This document shows positions 56,641 through 64,000 of a stretch of DNA of 64,000 nucleotides, one piece after another. Both the position numbers and the translations under genes were made by a program. The DNA is from Suillus spraguei (lineage: Eukaryota; Basidiomycota; Agaricomycetes; Boletales; Suillaceae): assembly GCA_016800925.1 (NCBI GenBank), contig JABCPU010000030.1, positions 1 through 64,000 of the forward strand, read 5' to 3'. The notes under the pieces were generated by a model that did not search any database, had not been told where the DNA came from, and saw nothing but the letters and a program-made list of their open reading frames with translations. Every line of letters starts with the position of its first letter. The first letter of the stretch is position 1.

Positions 56641-59105
56641 AAGACGTACAGCTGATGTAGCCACCAGAGAATCAAACACATAGGATACATGCACCCTATG
56701 AGTGCATATACCTACCATCGACCACCAAAATCTAAACCCTGAAGCACGAAAACCTGAATTCATCATGTCTGACATTCATTGATAATTGAGGTGCCAGGTG
56801 CCAGGTGCCAAGTCCCAAATCCAGGAACTCGAAACTGGAGATGCAAACTAGAGATTTCCTGAATTCCAGATACACAGACACCCGACACACAACACACAAG
56901 GTGAAAGATTTAAAGTCCATGTGTGGAGTCATCTAGTGCCGAGTGCCGGGTGTGGGTGCAGAGTACTGAAACTAGAAACTAGAAACTCAAGATTCGAGAC
57001 AAAACAGACATCTACCAAAAATGTGTGGATCAAAGTTTTGTTGTTGCCTGACATGTGTCTGAGTCCCGAGGACCGAACCCCGAAATTGTAGACTACCAGA
57101 TTTCGGGATTCAGGGTTTGGCACTCGAGATTCAAGATTTGAGATGAAAAAGATATCTACCAAAAATGTGTGCATCAAAGTCATTTTATTGCCTAACATTG
57201 TTTTTGGTCTCAAGTGCAAAAGCCCGAGTACCGAACCGCTAACCCCTAAATAGTAGACTACCAGATTTCGGAGTTCGGAGTTCGGCACTTAGAATGTGTG
57301 GATCAATAGGTGTCTATTGCCTCACATTGTTCTGAGTCCCGAGTCCCAAGTGCTGGGTGCCGGGGTTCAGGGTTCAGCACTGACAATATGTTGCTCAAGA
57401 TCTTTCACATTATGAGTACCAAGTCCCAAGTCCTGAGTGCCGGGTGCCGGAGTTCGGGGTTCGGCACATAAAATATGTGGATCGAGGTCTTTCACATTGT
57501 TTTGACTGCTGAACCCCGAGCTCCGGCACTCGGGGTTCGGCACTCAACATGTGTAAATCAATATCATGGTATTGCCTCACATTGTGCTAACTCCCAGGTG
57601 CCAGAGCTTGGGGTTCAGCACTCAACATGTGTAAATCAATATCTTTGTATTGCCTCACATAGTTGTAACTCGCAGGTGGCGGGTTTTGGGGTTCGGTGTT
57701 AAAATATGTGGATCGATATCATTCACATTGTTATGAGTACCAAGTCCCAAGTCCCGATTGCCAGATGCCAGAGTTCAGGGTTTGGCACATAAAATATGTG
57801 GATTGAGGTCTTTCACATTGTTTTGAGTGCCAAACCCCGAGCTCCGGCACCCGGGAGTTAGCACAATGTGAGGCAATACCATGATATTGATTTACACATG
57901 TTGAGTGCTGAACCCCGAGCTCCGGCACCCGGGAGTTAGCACAATGTGAGGCAATACCATGATATTGACCTCGATCCACATATTTTATGTGCCGAACCCC
58001 GAACTCTGGCACTCGGGACTCAGGACTTCCGAGCTCCGGCACCTGGGAGTTAGCACAATGTGAGGCAATACCATGATATTGATTTACACATGTTGAGTGC
58101 CGATCCCCGAGTGCCGGGTGCCGGAGCTCGGGGTTCAGCACTCAACTTGTGTAAATCAATATCATGGTATTGCCTCACATTGTGCTAACTGCTGGGTGCC
58201 GGAGCATGGGGTTCGGCACTCAACATGTGTAAATCAATATCTTTGGATTGCCTCACATTGTTCTAACTCCCAGGTGCTGGGGTTCGGGGTTCAGTGTTAA
58301 AATATGTGGATCAATATCTTTCACATTATTATGAGGCCTGAGTCCCAATTCCCGACTGCTGGGTGCCGGAGTTCAGGGTTTGGTGTCTAAATATGTGCAT
58401 CGATATCTTTCACATTGTTATGAGTCCCAAGGCCGAGTCCCGAGTGCCGGGTGCTAAGAGTTCAAGGTTCGGCACTCAATATGTGTGAATCAATATCTCT
58501 GTATTGCCTCACATTGTTCTAAGTCCCAGGTGCCAGGGGTTGGGGTTCAGCACTTAAAATATGTAGATCGATATTTTTCACATGGTGATGAGTCCCGAGT
58601 CCCGGGTGCCGGTGTTCGGGGTTCGGCACTTAAGATGTATGGATTGATATGTTTCACATTGTTACCCAGCACCCGGCACAAGGTGACTCAACAGATAGGT
58701 TTCAAATTCTTTACATTTTGTGTCGAGTCCTGAGTGCCAGGTGCCGGGGTTCAGGGTTCGGCACTCAAAATGTGTGAATCAATGTGAGGCAATAAAAAGA
58801 CTTTGACCCACACATTTTTAGTGCTGAACCCCGAACTCTGACATCTGGTAGTCCACAATTTCGGGGTTTGGCACTCGTGATTCTGCACTCGGGACTCAGA
58901 AAATGTGAGACAATAAAAGGAATTTGATCCACACATTTAAAACTTGAAACTCACAAAATGTATATCATGTAAATTTTCTATTTCCTTACACAGTTCACCA
59001 AGTGTCAAGTACCAAGACCTGAGACCCGAATCCTGAATTCCTGGCAATGTACCAAGTGCCGAGTGCTGAGTGCCAAAACCCAAAACTTGAAACTTGAAAC
59101 ACAAC
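56640..59105. repeat. Satellite-like array, about 78-90 bp units with orientation switches
   Basis: Units combine a GC-rich half (GAGTGCCGGGTGCCGGAGTTCGGGGTTCGG) and an AT-rich half (ATGTGTAAATCAATATC, GCCTCACATTGT). From 57230 to about 57800 and 58100 to 58780 they run one way; 57825-58080 and 58780-58940 run inverted, as shown by GCACAATGTGAGGCAATACC. The apparent proteins here are repeat artefacts. The last 150 bp belong to a related 153-195 bp unit that resumes at 60508. Confidence 0.8.
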
Positions 59106-60502
59106 TGTCATATACCATACGTTCAGGTCTAGATCAAATCCAATCCATGGACATCCAGACACCCAACCTACACACATCTGATCCACCCATCCAATCCAGT
59201 TCACATATCCGATCCACCCATCCACTCCAATCCATATCCATCCGTGTCCATATCCGATCTGTGTCCATATCCGATCTGTGTCCATATCCGATCCGAGTTC
59301 ATATCTGAACTATTCCCGCGCACCTGCGCATTACCCCTTTTAGAATATACCTGTGTCTCCGGCTTCTGGGTATCTCTGTGCTTCCGGTTCTCGGTGATCT
59401 CTGCCTCCGTCTTGATAAGTATTTCGTACAAGCTTCATCTCCGAGTTCATAGCCTTATGTCCCGCTGTACTTACTAATGTGTTTCCGTATGCTTCAGACA
59501 TAGCCTCGGACTATCCGTACTTACCCTCCGGCATGTTCCTACAGTATATAAACTTGTAGTACAACTCCTGCAGACCTTAGTCTGATTCATTGTTCCTACT
59601 TCTGTATATTCCTTTGATTACTCTGTATCCTGTTATCATGTCTATATAACTCCATCTCCGTTCTTGCACTTGGGCTCTGGCCCTTGTAAGCTTCCAACTC
59701 AGGCCTATGGGATCACTCCCTAGGCCGGAGCTTTGATCCTATGTCCTATAATCTTTTCGGACTTCGTCCATCTCTGTCTATCACCTGTTTCACCTCCAAC
59801 TCTACCTTTGGTAGTCTTATACTGTCTGTTTCTATTCTGGACCTTGTCCGGAGTAGTCTATACTATCTCTACACCATATCCGGACCTACTCCTCTCTAGT
59901 AGTCAACACTCCCTCTAAGATCCGCAGAGCTATGCTCATCCAATCATCCAATCATCCAATCATCCACTCCTCCGCTCCTCCGCTCCTCCGCTCCTCCGCT
60001 CCTCCGCTCCTCCGATCATCCGATCATCCGCTCTTCCGCTCCTCCGCTCCTCCGAGCTCCGGACCTTCGGACCCCTAGTCCTTCGGATTCATCCTATCCT
60101 ATCCTCTGACATCTATGGATCATCTTTCCCTCCGGAGCTCTGCTCCTATCCTGCCCTGGACTTTGTCCAGCGGTCCATCCTTCATCTGTTCTACTTGGAG
60201 CTTGTTCCAGTAGTGTTACCATTACTCCCTACCTTCCGGAAATAGTTCCGGCGCATTCCCGCGCTCATCCGGAAGTCCATCGGAGCTCTGTCGAGCTATC
60301 CTGCCTTAGAGTTCGTCCGGACCCTCCATCCAGACTCCACCAGAACTCTCCCTTGGACTTCATCCGAAATTAAGGGCACATACTCGGGTAAGGGGCACAG
60401 CGTACGAGCTGAGGCCAAGCCCCTTTGACTTACAACCCTCCGGTACAACCCCATGTAAGACCAGGACTTCTTACTAATCTCTGGTTCTGCATGGTCGTAA
60501 CA
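59106..60502 (+). mobile_element. Solo LTR of a second family, TSD ACAAC
   Basis: Begins TGTCATATACCATAC, ends GGTCGTAACA; flanked by ACAAC (59101-59105 and 60503-60507). A TATA box (AGTATATAAACTTG) lies near 59547. Strongly pyrimidine-rich; includes an 8-bp tandem run (GCTCCTCC) at about 59968-60060. Near the 3' end GGGGCACAGCGTACGAGCTGAGGCCAAG (split by variation) is shared with the LTRs ending at 62593 and 63654. No coding region inside. Confidence 0.85.
59968..60060 (+). repeat. 8-bp microsatellite-like run inside the LTR
   Basis: Tandem GCTCCTCC units with ATCATCC variants. It adds to the length of this LTR relative to the shorter copy at 62886-63654, which lacks it. Confidence 0.7.
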
Positions 60503-60507
60503 ACAAC

Positions 60508-61435
60508 ACTTGAAACTCGCAAAAATCTGTATCATGTAAAATTTCTATTTCCTTACACAATTCACTGAGTGTTGAGTACCAAGACCCAAGACCTGAATCC
60601 TGAATGTAGGGTTGACAGGCCAGCTGCAGAGGTCCGGAGGTCCAGAGATATGGAGATCATGGCCAGAGATCATAGTGGAGATGGGGTGTGAAATACAGTA
60701 TGTGACAGAAACTCGCAAAAATGTATATCATGTAAAATTTCTATTTCCTTACACAGTTCACCAATTGTCAAGTAACAAGACCTGAGACCCAAATCCTGAA
60801 TTCCTGGCAATGTATGAAGTGCTGAGTGCTGAGTGCTGAGTGCCGAAGCCCAAGACCCAAAACTTGAAATTTCAAAACTCACAAACATCTGTATCATGTA
60901 CAATTTCTATTTCCTTACACAGTTCACCAAGTGTTGAGTACCAAGACCTGAGACCCGAATCCCAAATTTAGGGTTGGCAGGCTAGCTGCAGAGGTCCGGA
61001 GGTCCGGAAATATGGAGATCAGGGCCAGAGATCATAGTGGAGATGGGGTGTGAAATACGGTATGTGACAGAAACTCGCAAAAATGTATATCATGTAAAAT
61101 TTCTATTTCCTTACACAGTTCATCGAGTGTTGAGTAGCAAGACCCGAGACCCGAATTCCTGGCAATGTAGCAAGTGCCTCGTGCCAAAGCCCAAAACCCA
61201 AAACTTGAAACTTGAAACTCAAAACTTGCAAAAATCTGTATCATGTAAAATTTCTATTTCCTTACACAGTTCACTGAGTGTTGAGTACCAAGCCCCGAGA
61301 CCCGAATTCCTGGCAATGTAGCAAGTGCTGAGTGCCAAAGCCCGAAACTTGAAACTTGAAACTTGAAACTTGAAACTCAAAACTCGCAAACATCTGTATC
61401 ATGTAAAATTTCTATTTCCTTACACAGTTCACCGA
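60508..61435. repeat. 153-195 bp tandem array
   Basis: Unit core: ATCTGTATCATGTAAAATTTCTATTTCCTTACACAGTTCACC-like (listed in parts), repeated at about 60532, 60722, 60890, 61085, 61238 and 61397, with GAGTGTTGAGTACCAAGACC and AAACTTGAAACTTGAAACTC spacers. One unit lies left of the solo LTR at 58957, so the LTR landed inside the array. Confidence 0.75.
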
Positions 61436-62593
61436 GTGATTCCATTCCTCCGGATCTCCCTGCATTCCTCTCCAGACATATTCCCATGCCACATGCATTA
61501 CACCATTTGAGGTATGTCCTTGTCTCCAGCTCTCGGTTACCTCTGTTTCTGTCTTGATAATCTCTTTCGTACATATCTCATCTCTGAGTTCATTGTGTTA
61601 TGTTCCATTGTACTTAGTAGTATGTTTCCACATGGTTCATACATAGCCTTGGATTATGCTTACTGATCCTTACCTATGATACCTACAGTATATCAACTCG
61701 CACTAAAGTACTCTGGACTTCAGTTTGGTCATTACTGTCTGATTACTTACTTTCTTCTTTCTACTTATTCTCCGCTTTATATCTTGCTACCTTCTCATGT
61801 CAATATAACTCCATTCCATTCTTGCACTTGGGCTCCGGCCCTTGTAAGCCTCTGGTTCAGGCCTATGGGAGTATTCCCTAGGCCAGACCTTTGACCCTTT
61901 GTTATATTATACTTTCTGAACTTTGTCCAAACTCCAGTCTTTATCTCTGTTCACCTCCAGCTCTACCTTTGGTAGTCTTCCTCTGTTTGTTTCTACTCCG
62001 GACTTCATCCGTAGTAGCCTGTACCTTCCTTACATAATCTCCGGACCTACTCCTCCATAGTAGGGCAATACTTCCCCCCAAATCCACAGAGCTCCGCTCC
62101 TCCGTTTCTCCACTCCTCCACTCCTCCATTTCTGCATTTCTCCACTCCTCATCCTCTGGACCTCCTATCTCTGGACCTCTTGTCCTGTCCTATCCTATCC
62201 TTGACCTCCTGTGGATCATATTTCCCCCTGGAGCCTTGCTCCAATCCTGCCCTAGACTTCATCCAGCGGTCTTCCCTTCACCCATTCTACTTGGGACTTG
62301 TCCCAGTAGTCTTACCTCTATCTCCGCCTACCTGTGGCATAGTTTTCTACACTTCTCCAGAAGTTTATTGGCGCTCTATGGAGAAATCCAGCCCAAGAGT
62401 TCCTCCAATGTTCTCCCTCGGACTTCACAAGAACTCCTCTTTGGACTTCATATGAAATTAGGGGCATGTACTCAGGCAAGGGGCACAGCGCACAAGCTGA
62501 GGCCAAGCCCCCATGAATTAGTATGACCCTCCAGTACGACCCCATGCAAAGCTGGAACTTCTGAATTGCCTCTGGTTTTGCATGGCCATAACA
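61436..62593 (+). mobile_element. Second-family LTR, 5'-truncated
   Basis: Matches 59106-60502 from roughly its 230th base to the end (…GGCCATAACA). The first about 230 bp (TGTCATATACC to CGCGCACC) are missing, and the array unit at 61397-61435 runs straight into it. TATA-box position has decayed (TATATCAACTC, about 61688). No duplication visible. Confidence 0.75.
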
Positions 62594-62885
62594 GTTTTGA
62601 GTTTCGGCACTCAGCACTCAGTGATTCAATAATTTGCTTCTGGCAGAGGTAACATTCATTGAAAAAATTTGTATATACATCAATTACTATGCAATTATGC
62701 CAACCTCCTCACAAGACCCTTTAACCTTCACCTCAACATCCAAGAACAAAAACATAGAAAGTCGCATTTCTCACACTTTTGATGTTTTCAGTATCTTACT
62801 CTTGCATAAATAATACAGCCTCTTCATATATCATTATAATACCATATATACTTGCTTTGTATGACAAGGATCAGCTTAAAATAGG
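62594..62885. other. AT-rich unique spacer
   Basis: Begins with an inverted fragment of the GC-rich satellite unit (TTTCGGCACTCAGCACTCAG) and then unique AT-rich sequence. It supplies the ATAGG target of the next LTR. Confidence 0.5.
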
Positions 62886-63654
62886 TGTCATATACCATAC
62901 TTCTAATCTCAGATCCGACCATATCCGATCAGATCCGATCGATTCCATATCCATCCGTTCCACAGATCCTGCCTGGACCACCCATCCGAATGTGCTCACT
63001 TCTTGCACCTTAACTCCCTTGTGTATATCTGCGTCTATCTCCTTTCGTCATTCCTCCTGTTTCCGGTATTCCGGCTGTTTATATTTCCGTCCTGTGTTAC
63101 TGATCCGTGTCCTGTGTTCATTTCCGATTCATGCTTACTGATCCACTGTGCATTAACTAATAGACTTCCGTTACACTTCATACATAGCCCTCAGTCCCGG
63201 ACTTGCTGATTATCCGTCTTAGATACTTACAGTATATAAACCACTTGTAGATCTCTGTAGAACCTTAGTTCGAATATCATCTTAGATTCTACTCATTCTG
63301 CCTCCTCCGGACTTAAGCCACTTTCCGCTTTAAGTCACCTTCCGAGACTTAGGATTGATTCCTATAGTCTGTATCTCCGACTCTATCTTCGGATAGTCTA
63401 TCTCCATTAGTTTCTAGTTAGGAACTTGTTCCGAAACTAGCCTTAATCTCTGACCTCTCCTTACGTTCCAAATAACCTTCAGACGTATCATATCCGACAC
63501 CTTCGGACACCCGGATCCGTCACGCAACTCCTTCCGGGTCTTTGGACGAATAACTCCTCCCTGAAATAAGGGGCATTACTCGAGAAAGGGGCACAGTGCA
63601 CGAACTGAGGCCAAAGCCCTTCGGATCTCTCTACCCTTGAGTACAGTCTTAACA
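62886..63654 (+). mobile_element. Solo LTR of the second family, TSD ATAGG
   Basis: 769 bp; begins TGTCATATACCATAC, ends GTCTTAACA; flanked by ATAGG (62881-62885 and 63655-63659). TATA box at about 63233 (AGTATATAAACC). Shorter than the 59106 copy because internal pyrimidine-rich tandem segments are absent. Confidence 0.85.
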
Positions 63655-63659
63655 ATAGG

Positions 63660-64000
63660 CCGGAGTTTTGAACTAGTGTGAATGCTTACTATTTCTACTG
63701 ATAAGGAGCCCATACTTTCAAAACATCAAAGTTTATTAATCAGACACCTGGAGTAGATTTAAAATACATTCACTATGATATATCTGAATTTATAAAACCA
63801 TCCAACAAGAATTGAGTGCTGAGGAAGTGAAATAGATAAGAAATTGACTGTGGGAAAGTTCAAAGTCCCAAAATATCGAAAATGGTCAGTTGGGCAGTTG
63901 TAGGACTTTGACGCTGGGTCAACTGAGATATACACCACATCCCTTTCACCACCCTCCAACCTCAGGGCAATATGCAGTATAGGTTCCTTTAGTAGTCTAA
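63660..64000. other. End of window, no gene recognised
   Basis: A minus-strand frame of 66 codons (63759-63959) has no recognisable domain. Confidence 0.25.

Noticed and set aside
57475..58733. Open frames with repeated CVNQYHGIASHC-type peptides
   Set aside because: Produced by the about 80-bp satellite; they occur on both strands as the array switches orientation and have no independent support.
59230..59300. Repeated CCATATCCGATC as a possible telomere-type repeat
   Set aside because: Not the TTAGGG type and confined to the LTR start; it recurs in the LTR at 62886.

Overview
The window looks like nuclear DNA from a mushroom-forming basidiomycete (Agaricomycetes; Boletales is my guess, from family recognition only). 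Genes are split by short GT-AG introns of about 45-70 bp. The recognisable host families are ones expanded in Agaricomycetes: FunK1-type kinase, WD40-TPR proteins, a WW-domain membrane protein and a 2OG-Fe(II) oxygenase. The mobile elements are Tc1-like, self-primed Ty3/gypsy and Helitron types. I see no rRNA, convincing tRNA, CRISPR array or bacterial-type operon. Exon borders and family names are my reading of the sequence, not database results.

Layout. 1-6.6 kb: a decayed unknown gene cut by a solo gypsy LTR (805-1282), a small zinc-ribbon-like remnant, a FunK1-type kinase pseudogene split by a Tc1 element (2733-4348), a WD40 fragment and copy A of a dispersed repeat. 8.7-13.3 kb (minus): a long multi-exon SNF2-type ATPase gene, nearly complete but with one in-frame TGA. 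14.7-15.7 kb: a duplicated 5' piece of the WW gene, then the first of three arrays of a coding-like repeat of about 31 aa (others at 22.1-22.65 and 31.2-31.7 kb). 20.0-21.6 kb (minus): a decayed unknown gene. 24.7-26.7 kb: the WW-domain/membrane gene. 27.1-27.8 kb: copy B of the dispersed repeat. 33.4-35.5 kb: an unknown spliced remnant and a retrotransposon gag. 35.8-36.8 kb: an orphan gene with a clean spliced frame. 37-42.8 kb: decayed coding DNA and a WDR26-like WD40 gene end. 43.4-45.1 kb (minus): WD40-TPR gene. 46.1-47.3 kb: 2OG-Fe(II) oxygenase.

47.5-55.8 kb is a nested transposon cluster. A Helitron helicase piece (50150-50530) lies between two oppositely oriented LTRs of one gypsy family. 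The minus-strand LTR contains a fold-back Tc1-like element; the plus-strand LTR contains a foreign solo LTR with TSD TGGAA; the plus gypsy body (gag, protease, partial reverse transcriptase) ends at a second copy of the 1.6-kb Tc1 element. 56.1-63.7 kb is satellite-like DNA: a 31-36 bp G-rich minisatellite, an approximately 78-90 bp array with orientation flips, and a 153-195 bp array, invaded by three LTRs of another family, two with perfect 5-bp target duplications.

There is no operon-like cooperation. The region is a repeat-rich accessory compartment in which host gene copies are being inactivated. The best signals are an 11-nt self-priming match in the gypsy element, fold-back Tc1 ends, one clean orphan gene in a transposon graveyard, and repeated C-to-T type nonsense codons in genes and transposons.
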